DNA of 64,000 bases from Kerstersia gyiorum (GCF_004216755.1 NZ_SGWZ01000005.1:62001-126000), one strand, 5' to 3'; shown: positions 54,123-62,641, counted from the stretch's first letter. Numbers and translations: made by a program. The notes: generated by a model not told the origin, from the letters alone.

Positions 54123-55571
54123 TCAGATACCGGCCTGCATCGTAAACACAAAAATATTGCGCCCTTGCTCACGCCTGGCGCTGGCGGTACCGCCGTGCAT
54201 GCGGGCCACTGCCGCCACGATGGACAGGCCCAACCCGTGGTGCATGTCGCTTTGCGCCCGCGAACTGTCCGCTCGGTAGAAGCGTTCGAACAAGCGCTGC
54301 TCCACCTCCGGCGGAATCGGTTCCCCGACATTGGCCACCGCCGCCACAACGTCGCTGCCCTCCCGTGACAGCAACACTTCCAGGCTGCTGCCCGGTTCAG
54401 CATAGCGTGCGCCATTCTGCAGCAGGTTGCCCAGCGCCCGATGGAACAGGCGCCGGTCTATCGACGCCTCGGTATCCCCGCTCACCACGACATCCACGTC
54501 ATAATCGGCAAACACCGGTTCCAGGTAGTCGATGGTCTTCAGCGCCTCCGCACGCAGCGATACGCGGCTGAGGTCGGCAGCCCGCTGGCCGCTGCCCGCG
54601 CATGACAGGAACAGCATGTCGTTGACGATGCCAGTCAGGCGCTCGATTTCCTCGATATTCGAGCCCAGCAGGTTTTCCAACTCTTCCACGCTGCGGCGCT
54701 GCGCCAGCATGACCTGGGTCTGCCCCATCAGGTTGCCCAGCGGCGTGCGCAGCTCGTGCGCCACGTTCGCATTGAAAGCTTCCAGCTGCTGCCAGGCCGC
54801 TTCCTGGCGCGCCAGCGCCCCATTGAAGGCCGTGGCCAGCTCGCAAAGCTCAGCAGGCAGCGCAGGTACGTCCAGGCGCTGGCTAAAGCTGCCTACCGGC
54901 AGATTGCGCGCTTGTGCGCTCAGACGCCGCAGCGGCGCCAGCCCGAAACGCGCAATGCCGTAGGCCAGCAGGGCGATCAGCACCAGCCCGACAAGATAGG
55001 TCAGTACCATGCTCTGCCGGAATTTTCCCAGTGTTTGGAAATACGGAGTGCAATCCGAGACTGTCACGAAGCGGATGGCCGGCCGTTCCCCATGCGCAGG
55101 CAGCAGACGCGTAAAAATCACCCAGGCCCGGCCACCGCTCAGGTTCGGAATGATGGAAATACCTTCCGGTTTGCCCAGCCATTCAGGCTGCGCCGGGCCC
55201 GAGCCAAAGGTATAGGCGGGGTTCTCTCCCAACACCCAGTAGCGCGTGCGCGAGTCGCGCCCGCCCAGGTCGCCGAGCTTGCGGCGTACCGTTGCCCATT
55301 GTTCCGGCGTGCCGCTGGCCGCCAGCAAGGGGTCCAGCAGCGAATGGCGGAATTCCAGCTCGCCGCTGATCTGCTCGAGCAGTGTGCGCTCCAGGTACTG
55401 GTAAAGCCAGACGCCGCTGGCCGCGAAGACCAGCGTGCCCAGCAGGATGAACATGCACACCAGGCGGCGCGTAATGGACGAACGATGGCGCGGCCGCATG
55501 GCTGCCTGCGCCTGGGCCGCGTTTTCATCCCGGACTGGCGCTGCGGCAGGCAGTGGCATGGTACGGCTCAT
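54123..55571 (-). CDS. Heavy-metal/redox-type sensor histidine kinase (CusS/HprS-like)
   Basis: 482 residues. N-terminal membrane helix (RRLVCMFILLGTLVFAASGVWL), a ~130-residue periplasmic sensor domain, second helix (YLVGLVLIALLAYGIARFGLAPL) and HAMP; HisKA with His in NVAHELRTPLGN; HATPase with NLLQNGARYAEP and HHGLGLSIVAAVAR. The G1 box reads VANVGEPIP, so the usual D-x-G is N-V-G, a weakened form seen in this family. Overlaps the regulator gene by 4 bp. The family senses copper, other metals or reactive chlorine/oxygen; the ligand is not evident. Confidence 0.9.
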   Translation of the reverse strand: MSRTMPLPAAAPVRDENAAQAQAAMRPRHRSSITRRLVCMFILLGTLVFAASGVWLYQYLERTLLEQISGELEFRHSLLDPLLAASGTPEQWATVRRKLGDLGGRDSRTRYWVLGENPAYTFGSGPAQPEWLGKPEGISIIPNLSGGRAWVIFTRLLPAHGERPAIRFVTVSDCTPYFQTLGKFRQSMVLTYLVGLVLIALLAYGIARFGLAPLRRLSAQARNLPVGSFSQRLDVPALPAELCELATAFNGALARQEAAWQQLEAFNANVAHELRTPLGNLMGQTQVMLAQRRSVEELENLLGSNIEEIERLTGIVNDMLFLSCAGSGQRAADLSRVSLRAEALKTIDYLEPVFADYDVDVVVSGDTEASIDRRLFHRALGNLLQNGARYAEPGSSLEVLLSREGSDVVAAVANVGEPIPPEVEQRLFERFYRADSSRAQSDMHHGLGLSIVAAVARMHGGTASARREQGRNIFVFTMQAGI

Positions 55572-56266
55572 GCTTGCGCCTCCTGCGTGCTGTCACGCTC
55601 TTCCAGTACATAGCCCATGCCGCGCACGGTGTGCAGCAGGCGCGTGCCGAAGGGCGCATCCACCTTGGCCCGCAGCCGCTTGACGGCAACCTCCACGACA
55701 TTTGCATCGCTATCGAAATTCATGTCCCATACCTGTTCCGCGATCATCAGCTTGGACATGACCTCGCCTTCATGGCGCGCCAGCAGGCTCAGCAGCGCAA
55801 ATTCCTTGGCAGTCAGGTCGAGCCGCACACCTGCGCGCGTCACCTTGCGCGCCAGCAGATCCAGGTGCAGGTCGCCGATCTGGAAACTGGTCGCCTCCGG
55901 CGTCTCGGTGCCGCGGCGCCGCGCCAGCGCCTGCACCCGCGCCACCAGTTCAGTAAAGGAAAAAGGCTTGGGCAAGTAATCATCTGCGCCCTGCCGCAGG
56001 CCACGCACCCTGTCATTCACATCGCCACGCGCTGACAGCATGAGCACTGGCGTGCACTTGCGCTGGCGCAGTCCGGCCAGCACCTGGAAGCCATCCTGCA
56101 GCGGCAGCATGACATCCAGCACGACTACGTCGTAATCCTGCTCCAGCGCGCAATGCAGGCCATCGACGCCATTATTGGCCAGATCAACGGTGTAGCCCTG
56201 CTCCGTCAGGCCGCGATACAGGTAGGAAGCCGTCTTTTCCTCGTCTTCGACAATCAGCAAACGCAC
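55568..56266 (-). CDS. OmpR-family response regulator (CusR/HprR/IrlR-like)
   Basis: 232 residues. Receiver with LLIVEDEEKTASYL, Asp in VVVLDVMLPLQDGF and Lys in LPKPFSF; winged-helix DNA-binding domain (LTAKEFALLSLLARHEGEVMSKLMIAEQVWDM, then VKRLRAKVDAPF). GTG 56266 (VRLLIVEDEE) with AGGAG nine bases upstream is chosen; 44 further in-frame residues are not receiver sequence. Divergent from b561-yceI-yceI across a 34-bp palindrome, so it is their likely regulator. Confidence 0.93.
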   Translation of the reverse strand: MRLLIVEDEEKTASYLYRGLTEQGYTVDLANNGVDGLHCALEQDYDVVVLDVMLPLQDGFQVLAGLRQRKCTPVLMLSARGDVNDRVRGLRQGADDYLPKPFSFTELVARVQALARRRGTETPEATSFQIGDLHLDLLARKVTRAGVRLDLTAKEFALLSLLARHEGEVMSKLMIAEQVWDMNFDSDANVVEVAVKRLRAKVDAPFGTRLLHTVRGMGYVLEERDSTQEAQA

Positions 56267-56382
56267 GCTTTCAATCTCCTGCCGGCCAGGCCGGCCATTC
56301 CATGCCACCACCCCGGCTAGCGGGACTGTCCAGATACTGCCATACAGGCTCAAAACTAGCATGCGACAGCCGTCGAACCGCT

Positions 56383-56416
56383 GACTGCTGCCTGACATTT
56401 TTGTCAGCCAGCAGTC
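56383..56416. promoter_or_regulatory. 34-bp near-perfect palindrome, putative response-regulator operator
   Basis: Left arm 56383-56397 and right arm 56402-56416 match at 14 of 15 positions, separated by TTTT. The core is CTGACA-TTTT-TGTCAG. It lies between the response regulator (start 56266) and cytochrome b561 (start 56495). CusR/HprR-type proteins bind dyads of this size (half-sites around ATTACAA or TGACA), so it is read as the operator for both directions. Confidence 0.65.
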
Positions 56417-56494
56417 ATCTTCAGGTCAGAGCCAGCGGCCTAAGATGGCATCCATTCCTTGCTGCATGACGGCCCCGGTCTGCCGTCCACGACG

Positions 56495-57070
56495 ATGCCG
56501 AAACCACAAGATACGCAATACGCCCCCTTCGCCAAGCTGCTGCACTGGCTGATCGCCCTGCTGATGCCCGGCATCCTGGCGCTGGGCTTCTACATGCAGG
56601 ACCTGCCCTTTTCACCCGGCAAGCTGCAACTCTATTCCTGGCACAAATGGCTGGGCGTGACGGTCTTCCTGCTGGCGCTGGTACGCATAGGTTACCGCCT
56701 GGGGCATCCGCCCCCGGCCCTGCCGGCGCACATGAACCGGCTGGAACGCCTGGCAGCCCACGGCGGCCATCTTGCGCTGTATGCCCTCATGCTGTCCATC
56801 CCCCTGTCGGGCTGGCTCATGAGTTCCGCCAAAGGCGTGCAGACTGTCTGGTTCGGCGTGCTGCCGCTGCCCGACCTGCTGGCCCGCGACCGTGCCCTGG
56901 GCGATACCCTGGCGCAGGTTCACGCCTTCCTGAATTTCGCTTTCCTCGGCATGCTGCTGCTGCACACGCTGGCTGCCCTCAAACACCAGTTCATCGACAA
57001 AGACGGCCTGCTGGCGCGGATGCTGCCGCGCTGCGCCTGTGCCACCGGAAAAAGGAGCTCTCAAGCATGA
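56495..57070 (+). CDS. Cytochrome b561-family membrane protein
   Basis: 191 residues, four membrane helices with paired haem His residues (LLHWLIALLMPGILALGFYMQ; WHKWLGVTVFLLALVRIGYRL; HGGHLALYALMLSIPLSGWL; HAFLNFAFLGMLLLHTLAALKH). Oxidises quinol or carries electrons to periplasmic partners. Overlaps yceI by 4 bp (ATGA), the same pairing as yceJ-yceI in other proteobacteria. Confidence 0.92.
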   Translation: MPKPQDTQYAPFAKLLHWLIALLMPGILALGFYMQDLPFSPGKLQLYSWHKWLGVTVFLLALVRIGYRLGHPPPALPAHMNRLERLAAHGGHLALYALMLSIPLSGWLMSSAKGVQTVWFGVLPLPDLLARDRALGDTLAQVHAFLNFAFLGMLLLHTLAALKHQFIDKDGLLARMLPRCACATGKRSSQA

Positions 57071-57624
57071 AAACATTGATAGCCGCGGCAGTTGCCGCCC
57101 TGCTGCCCTGGCACGCCATGGCAGCCTCATACCAGGACGTCGATACAGGCAAAAGCCAGATTCGCTTCCACTACTCGCAACTGGGGGTCGCGATGGATGG
57201 CGATTTCCCGCGATTCGCCGGCAAGATCGACTTCGATCCCGCCAAGCCCGAGCAAGGAAGCGCCTCGGTCGAGGTTTTCCTCGACAGCGTCGATACCGGC
57301 ACGGATGAAGGCAATGACGAAGTCCGCACCGAATCATGGCTGGATGTCTCCGGCCACCCGATTGCCAGTTTCGCCACAACCGCCATCAAGGCCGTGGGTG
57401 ATGGGGCCTATGAAGCCAGCGGCACGCTGACCATCAAAGGCAAGAGCCAGCCGGTGACCATCCCCGCCCGCTTCACCGAAAAAGACGGCCTGGGCATTTT
57501 CGAAGGCCGCTTCGACATTACCCGTGGCGACTACGCCATCGGCGAAGGCCCCTGGGCCGCCACCGATATCGTCGCGGCACAGGTCGGCATTTCCTTCTCG
57601 CTGGCCACCCGTCCTGCGCCCTGA
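57067..57624 (+). CDS. yceI: YceI-family periplasmic protein (first copy)
   Basis: 185 residues. Signal peptide (MKTLIAAAVAALLPWHAMA), then the lipocalin-like YceI barrel, which holds an isoprenoid-quinone-like ligand in studied members: DTGKSQIRFHYSQLGVAMDG, DEVRTESWLDVSGHP, GTLTIKGKSQPVTIP. It is coupled to the b561 gene, so the pair may pass electrons or protect quinones. The second YceI copy follows after 84 bp. Confidence 0.92.
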   Translation: MKTLIAAAVAALLPWHAMAASYQDVDTGKSQIRFHYSQLGVAMDGDFPRFAGKIDFDPAKPEQGSASVEVFLDSVDTGTDEGNDEVRTESWLDVSGHPIASFATTAIKAVGDGAYEASGTLTIKGKSQPVTIPARFTEKDGLGIFEGRFDITRGDYAIGEGPWAATDIVAAQVGISFSLATRPAP

Positions 57625-57708
57625 GCGCGGGATGGCACGGCCTTGAGCCTGCTGTTTATGCATTGAACCGGCATCAGCCATTTTTTTCGATTTCACACGG
57701 AGCCATAC

Positions 57709-58296
57709 ATGAATCTTTCCCGTCTCAGCACCCGCCTCGGCCTGGCTGCCGCCCTGACCCTTGGCGCCTCGCTGCCCGCCCTGGCCGCCCCCGTCACCTA
57801 TGTGCTCGACGGCAGCCACACGGCTATCAGCTTTTCCTACCGCCACGTGGGCCTGAGCACCCAGACCAGCCGCTTCAACAACGCAACCGGCACCATCGTG
57901 CTCGACACTGAAGCCAAGACCGGCAAGGTCGATGTCACGGTGGATACCCGTTCGGTGAACACCGGCCTGGAAAGCTTCAATGGCCACATCCAGGCCAAGG
58001 ACTTCCTGGATACCAGCGCTTACCCGACCGCAACCTTTGTGTCCGATAAGGTGATCTTCGACGGCGACCGTCCCGCCTCGATCGAAGGCAAGCTGACGAT
58101 CAAGGGTGTGACCAAGGACGTCACCGTCGCCATCGACGACTTCGTGCTGGCTGATCACCCGATGGCCAAGAAGCCCGCGCTGGGCGCGGCCGGCAGCGTC
58201 AAGCTGACCCGTTCGGAGTTCGGCATGGGCAAGTTCGCGCCGGTCAACAGCGACGAAGTCACGCTGCGCGTGGTGCTGGAAGCCATCCAGCAATAA
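57709..58296 (+). CDS. yceI: YceI-family periplasmic protein (second copy)
   Basis: 195 residues with signal peptide (RLGLAAALTLGASLPALAA) and complete YceI barrel: YVLDGSHTAISFSYRHVGLS, GHIQAKDFLDTSAYPTATFVS, EGKLTIKGVTKDV, ADHPMAKKPALGAAGSV. This copy is the typical YceI; it differs from the first copy along its whole length, so the duplication is old. Same transcript or close downstream unit. Confidence 0.93.
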   Translation: MNLSRLSTRLGLAAALTLGASLPALAAPVTYVLDGSHTAISFSYRHVGLSTQTSRFNNATGTIVLDTEAKTGKVDVTVDTRSVNTGLESFNGHIQAKDFLDTSAYPTATFVSDKVIFDGDRPASIEGKLTIKGVTKDVTVAIDDFVLADHPMAKKPALGAAGSVKLTRSEFGMGKFAPVNSDEVTLRVVLEAIQQ

Positions 58297-58304
58297 TGGC
58301 CTGC

Positions 58305-58332
58305 GGACGGCGCCGGATTGCCGGCGCCGTCC
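58305..58332 (+). terminator. Hairpin after yceI
   Basis: Perfect 12-bp stem GGACGGCGCCGG / CCGGCGCCGTCC with a four-base loop, eight bases after the stop codon. No T-run. Confidence 0.6.
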
Positions 58333-58390
58333 TGCATCCCGATGGCCCAGGCGGTATGATGCCGAACCTTACCGGTATGAAACCGCTTTT

Positions 58391-59885
58391 ATGACTCACC
58401 CCGCTCCACCGACGTCCTGCCAAGACCAGGACAGTTCTTCCGCACCTCACCTGCAGCGTGCGCTCAAGACCCGCCACCTGACCATGATCGCCATCGGCGG
58501 CGCGATAGGCACCGGCCTGTTCGTGGCCTCGGGCGCCACCATCGCGCAAGTCGGCCCTGGCGGCGCGCTGCTGGCTTATGCGCTGATCGGCTGCATGGTC
58601 TACTTCATCATGACCAGCCTGGGCGAACTGGCCGCCTTCATGCCCGTGTCGGGTTCCTTCGCCACCTATGGCGCACGCTACGTCGAAGAAGGTTTCGGCT
58701 TCGCGCTGGGCTGGAACTTCTGGTATTCATGGGCCATTACCGTAGCCGTCGACCTGGTCGCCGCGCAGCTCGTCATGGCCTACTGGCTGCCGGACGTGCC
58801 CGGCATCCTCTGGATGCGTGCTCTTCCTGGCGCTGATGTTCGGCCTCAATGCCGTATCCGTCAAAGGTTTCGGCGAAAGCGAATTCTGGTTCGCACTGAT
58901 CAAAGTCGTGGCCGTGGTGATCTTCATCGTCACCGGGCTGGCCATGCTGGCCGGCATCATCCATGGCGCGGAAGGCACCGGCCTGTCGAACTGGACCATT
59001 GGCGACGCACCCTTTGCCGGCAACTTCGCCGCCATGGTCGGGGTCGCCATGATCGTGGCCTTCTCCTTCCAGGGCACGGAACTCATCGGCGTGGCCGCCG
59101 GCGAATCCGAAAACCCCAGGGTCAGTATCCCCAAGGCCGCCAAGCAGGTGTTCTGGCGCATCCTGCTGTTCTACGTGCTGGCCATTCTGGTGATCGGCCT
59201 GCTCATTCCCTATACCGACCCCCAGCTGTTGCGCAATGATGTGGCCGACGTCAGCGTCAGCCCCTTCACGCTGGTGTTCGAGCGCGCCGGCCTGCTGTCC
59301 GCGGCAGCGGTCATGAATGCCGTCATCCTCACCTCGGTGCTGTCGGCCGGCAACTCCGGCATGTATGCCGCCACGCGCATGCTGTTCAATCTCGCCACGG
59401 AAGGCAAGGCGCCGCGCATGCTGGCACGCCTGACCCGCAACGGCGTGCCGCTCTATGCCCTGCTGGCCACCAGCGCCCTGGCCGCGCTGTGCTTCGTCAG
59501 TTCCATCTTCAGCCCGAAAGTGGTCTATATCTGGCTGCTCAACACGGCGGGCATGACGGAATTCATCGCCTGGATCAGCATCTCGGTCAGCCACTACCGA
59601 TTCCGCAAAGGCTACATCAAGCGCGGCCTGGACCTGGACGCCCTGCCTTACCGCGCCGGCCTGTTCCCGTTCGGCCCGATCTTCGCCTTTGTGCTGTGCC
59701 TGATCATCACGCTGGGACAGAACTACAACGCGTTCCTGCAAGAACGCATCGACTGGGTCGGCGCCATCGCCACCTATATCGGCATCCCCCTGTTCCTGCT
59801 GATCTGGCTGGGCTACCGCCTGGTCAAGAAGACCCGTTTCGTGCGCTATGCCGACATGACCTTCCCGACCGATACATCGGCCTGA
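58391..59885 (+). pseudogene. Amino-acid permease (APC family, LysP/GabP-like) with one-base frameshift
   Basis: An APC-family carrier in two frames. 58391-58813 encodes LKTRHLTMIAIGGAIGTGLF (the APC start block) to YWLPDVPGILW; from 58818 a second frame takes over with VLFLALMFGLNAVSVKGFGE and runs to the end with all remaining helices. Between W (58811-58813) and CTC TTC (58821) there are seven bases where two codons are expected: A-T-GCGTG instead of AGCGTG; removing the T at 58815 restores one frame of about 498 codons. No other damage is seen. Either a fresh mutation, a programmed event (no slippery run is visible) or a sequencing error. If intact it would import lysine or a similar amino acid. 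Confidence 0.8.
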
Positions 59886-59956
59886 CAGGGGTGCATCGGC
59901 GGGCCTGAGAGACAGCCCACACGGAAATGGAAAAGCAGAGTACAATCGTCGGCTCT

Positions 59957-60031
59957 GCGCCCGTAGTTCAATGGATAGAATTAGAGTTTCCGAAGCTCTC
60001 GATACAGGTTCGATTCCTGTCGGGCGCGCCA
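59957..60031 (+). tRNA. tRNA-Arg (anticodon CCG)
   Basis: Acceptor GCGCCCG / CGGGCGC, D-arm TAGTTCAATGGATAGA, anticodon loop TTCCGAA with CCG, T-arm CAGGTTCGATTCCTG; CCA is encoded (60029-60031). 75 bases in full. It reads CGG arginine codons, common in GC-rich genomes. A terminator follows ~77 bp later. Confidence 0.96.
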
Positions 60032-60107
60032 GATACGCACTGCCGCCAGTACGCCCCGCCACATTGCATGCCGTGGCGCAATCCCGGATACCGGCGCCAT
60101 GAAAACG

Positions 60108-60141
60108 AAAAACCGCTCGCAAATTTGCCAGCGGTTTTTTT
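60108..60141 (+). terminator. Intrinsic terminator downstream of tRNA-Arg
   Basis: 10-bp stem AAAAACCGCT / AGCGGTTTTT with a 12-base loop and a seven-T tail; also usable from the opposite strand because the left arm starts with A-run. Confidence 0.85.
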
Positions 60142-60213
60142 CATGGTGCAAGCAGGTGGCTTCCTGTGCGGGACAAATAGCCGCAGGATGAACCTGCGGC
60201 CTTGAAAGCAAAC

Positions 60214-60340
60214 CCTGATGTAGAACGGCCCTGATGCAGCGGCCACTTAATCGTGGCAGCCCTTCATGGTGACTGCCCTTAAAGGTGACCGCCGCTTACT
60301 GGTGCCGGCCTGGATGTCGCGGCCCTTAATGCGCGGCCGC
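60214..60340. repeat. Degenerate ~16-bp tandem repeats after the TerC gene
   Basis: Eight imperfect copies of 14-17 bp in a row; on the plus strand the consensus is close to CCTTAATGGTGACGGC. Clear copies: 60261-60276 CCTTCATGGTGACTGC, 60277-60292 CCTTAAAGGTGACCGC, 60324-60340. The last overlaps the stop codon of the TerC gene. They are not identical enough for CRISPR and have no spacers. Confidence 0.55.
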
Positions 60341-61033
60341 CTTCGCCTGCTTGCGACGGCCCAGCCACAGGCCCACGCCCACGACCAGCGCGGCGCCCGC
60401 GACACCGACACTGATGTGCAGCAGGCTGGAAGGTTCGCCGATATGTTCCTTGAACACGGCATCGGTCAGCAGCATGCCGCCCGCCAGCCAGCCCAGCAGG
60501 CCCGCACCGAACACGATAACCAGCGGAAAACGGTCTATCAACTTGAGCACCAGCGTGCTGCCCCAGATGATGATGGGCACGCTGACCAGCAGGCCGAAGA
60601 TCACCAGCCCCAGCTGATGGTCGGCATGCGCGCCCTGGGCTGCACCGGCGATGGCGATCACGTTGTCCAGGCTCATGACCAGGTCGGCGATGATGATGGT
60701 CTTGACCGCGGACAGGACCGAGGCGCCGCCTTCTATCTTGCCATGGGCATCGTGGTCGGGGATCAGCAGCTTGATACCGATCCAGACCAGCAACACCGCG
60801 CCCACCACCTTCAGGAACGGCACTTCGAGCAGGGTCAGGGCAAAGGCAATCAGCGCGACACGCAGCAGGATGGCACCGGCCGTCCCCCACAGAATACCCT
60901 TCATGCGCTTGTCGGCCGGCAGGTTGCGGCAAGCCAGCGCGATCACCACCGCGTTATCGCCGCCCAGCAGAATGTCGATCAAGATGATCTGGAAAACCGC
61001 TGCCCAGCTCAGTGTCTGAAAAAATTCCAGCAT
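60326..61033 (-). CDS. TerC/YjbE-family membrane protein, probable Mn2+ exporter
   Basis: 235 residues with seven membrane helices. TerC signature Asp pairs: LLGGDNAVVIALACRNLP and VMSLDNVIAIAGAA. A Lys/His-containing cytosolic loop (PDHDAHGKIEGG) follows helix 3. The gene sits behind a yybP-ykoY riboswitch, as do alx and other TerC exporters, so it probably pumps Mn2+ out or loads it to exported proteins. The C-terminal tail (RRKQAKAAAH) is followed by degenerate repeats. Confidence 0.92.
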   Translation of the reverse strand: MLEFFQTLSWAAVFQIILIDILLGGDNAVVIALACRNLPADKRMKGILWGTAGAILLRVALIAFALTLLEVPFLKVVGAVLLVWIGIKLLIPDHDAHGKIEGGASVLSAVKTIIIADLVMSLDNVIAIAGAAQGAHADHQLGLVIFGLLVSVPIIIWGSTLVLKLIDRFPLVIVFGAGLLGWLAGGMLLTDAVFKEHIGEPSSLLHISVGVAGAALVVGVGLWLGRRKQAKAAAH

Positions 61034-61114
61034 GGTTCGTCTATCCTCAAAACAGGCTATTCATTGATCTGAAAACCAGATCGGAACCATCACCGCTCCG
61101 CAACGACATGCTGG

Positions 61115-61148
61115 AAACAAAAATGGCCCGATCCGTCAGGACCAGGCC
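61115..61148 (-). terminator. Riboswitch expression-platform terminator
   Basis: On the minus strand GGCCTGGTCC-TGAC-GGATCGGGCC can pair over all ten positions (two G-T wobbles) and is followed by ATTTTTGTTT. It lies between the aptamer and the TerC start, so Mn2+ binding could relieve this terminator. Confidence 0.75.
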
Positions 61149-61300
61149 AGCATGCAGACGGAGTTTCATGCGCACGGACCTTGCCCTTGATGGCAAGGTC
61201 TTGCTAGCAGCGCCAAGCGCCGCCCGGGCACCGGGATGAACGCCGCTTGGGCGCGCATCCGTCATGACGATGCTCCGGAAGTAAGCTACTCCCCTTGATT
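61148..61300 (-). promoter_or_regulatory. yybP-ykoY (Mn2+) riboswitch upstream of TerC gene
   Basis: On the minus strand the conserved opening AAGGGGAGTAGC (about 61296-61284), CATCGTCATGAC, GCCCGGGC, and the GCAAGACCTTGCC...GGCAAGGTC hairpin (61204-61180) appear in the right order, ending near TGAAACTCCGTCTGCATGC. This is the yybP-ykoY aptamer class, which binds Mn2+. The GGGGAGTAG also encodes the last codons and stop of the LysR gene. Covariance-model scoring was not possible here. Confidence 0.85.
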
Positions 61301-62227
61301 GGCGGCAGTATAGCGCACTTGTCCCTGCTGCTGCGCAACATCCGCGACATGTCCGCGCAGCCAGCGATGCACCGGATCGTCCTGATGCCGCTGGTGCCAC
61401 ACCATATACATGGGCATGGACGGCGTTTCCAGCGGCACGGGCGCCGTAGCCAGGCCGCGCAGCGCCCCCAGGGCGAGCAACGACGGCGCCGTGGCGACCC
61501 ACGGCCCGCCATGCAGCATCGCGCCCAGCGCCGCCATGCCGGGCACCGTGGCCACGAAGCGCCTCTGCACGCCCTTGCGCAGCATCCACTCGTCGATATC
61601 CAGCATGCGCCTGGGTTCGTACAGCACGGTGACGTGCTCGGCAGCGCGGTAGGCCTTCATGCTGGCCGGCGCGATGCATTGCGCGGCGTCGTGGAAGATG
61701 CAATAACTGTCCTCGAACAGGCGCTTCTGGTAAATGTCGTCGCCCAACGGCGGACGCGGCGTAATCAGCAGATCGCAATGCTGTTCGCGCAAGACCGCTG
61801 GCGTGGGCGCGCCGGACGGAATGACATGCAGGCTCACGCCTGGCGCCTGCGCCCGCAGGCGGCGCAGCAGCCCCGGCAGCAGCACGTCGCGCTGCAGGTC
61901 GTTGGCGGCGATGGTCAGGCTCATGTTCAGGCGTGAGGGCTCGAAACCCGCCGCCAGGGTGAAATGGCGCAGGTCATCAAGCAGCCCGCGCGCACGCTCG
62001 GCCAGCACGCCAGCCATGGCAGTCGGCGCAATGCCCCGCCCGGATTTCACGAACAGCGCATCGCCGGCAATGGCGCGCAGCTTGTCCAGCCCATGGCTGA
62101 CGGCAGACTGCGTCACCCCCAGGCGCTGGGCGGCACGGGTGACCGAGCCTTCCTCGTAGACCACCCAAAGCAACTGCAGCAAGCGGCCATCCAGATCCAA
62201 ATGATCGAAATCGTTCATGGGTTTCAT
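61286..62227 (-). CDS. LysR-family regulator divergent from ligAB
   Basis: 313 residues. NodD/NahR-like helix-turn-helix (DGRLLQLLWVVYEEGSVTRAAQRLGVTQSAVSHGLDKLRAIAG) and ligand domain (NMSLTIAANDLQRDVLLPGLLRRLRA). ATG 62227 is chosen, with AGG ten bases upstream; ATG 62218 is an alternative. 72 bp separate it from ligA on the other strand; it probably activates ligAB. The stop codon lies inside the Mn2+ riboswitch of the next gene. Confidence 0.92.
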   Translation of the reverse strand: MKPMNDFDHLDLDGRLLQLLWVVYEEGSVTRAAQRLGVTQSAVSHGLDKLRAIAGDALFVKSGRGIAPTAMAGVLAERARGLLDDLRHFTLAAGFEPSRLNMSLTIAANDLQRDVLLPGLLRRLRAQAPGVSLHVIPSGAPTPAVLREQHCDLLITPRPPLGDDIYQKRLFEDSYCIFHDAAQCIAPASMKAYRAAEHVTVLYEPRRMLDIDEWMLRKGVQRRFVATVPGMAALGAMLHGGPWVATAPSLLALGALRGLATAPVPLETPSMPMYMVWHQRHQDDPVHRWLRGHVADVAQQQGQVRYTAANQGE

Positions 62228-62238
62228 GACTGAAGAGG

Positions 62239-62286
62239 CCTTTATCCATATTGCCAATAAGGGAATACTTGCCTCCATTATCCCCT
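62239..62286. promoter_or_regulatory. Overlapping dyads in LysR/ligA intergenic region
   Basis: CCTTTAT...AATAAGG (62239-62261) and AAGGGAATA...TATCCCCTT (62259-62286) are inverted repeats of LysR-box type in the 72-bp space between the two start codons. Confidence 0.45.
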
Positions 62287-62299
62287 TGCGGAGGCAGGC

Positions 62300-62641
62300 A
62301 TGTCACATGAAATTCCGGGCACCAGACTGTTCGACGGCGAACTGGCCATGCGTGGCTACGCACTGAACAAAATGTGCTTTTCCTTCAATGACGCGGAGAA
62401 CCGCGCCGCATTCCTGGCCGATGAAGACGCCTACTGTACGCGCTACGGCCTGAACGAAGCGCAGCGCGCCGCCATCCGCAACCGCAACGTGCTGCAACTG
62501 ATAGATGCGGGCGGCAATGTCTACTACCTGGCCAAGTTCGCCGGCATCCTGAAACTGGACGTGCAGGACCTCGGCGCGCAGCAGACCGGCATGACCAAGG
62601 ATGCCTTCAAGGCCAAGCTGCTGGCCTACGTCAAGGATTGA
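62300..62641 (+). CDS. ligA: Protocatechuate 4,5-dioxygenase alpha subunit
   Basis: 113 residues, helical LigA fold: GTRLFDGELAMRGYALNKMCFSFN, ADEDAYCTRYGLNEAQRAAI, GGNVYYLAKFAGILKLDVQDLGA. It caps the active site of LigB. Shorter than many LigA proteins (~139), which have an N-terminal extension. GGAGGC precedes the ATG. Followed by ligB after 40 bp. Confidence 0.93.
   Translation: MSHEIPGTRLFDGELAMRGYALNKMCFSFNDAENRAAFLADEDAYCTRYGLNEAQRAAIRNRNVLQLIDAGGNVYYLAKFAGILKLDVQDLGAQQTGMTKDAFKAKLLAYVKD

Noticed and set aside
58814..58820. Programmed ribosomal frameshift in the permease
   Set aside because: No slippery sequence, internal Shine-Dalgarno or stimulatory hairpin is evident; a simple insertion explains the data.
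60214..60340. CRISPR array
   Set aside because: Units are contiguous, only 14-17 bp and imperfect, with no spacers and no cas genes.
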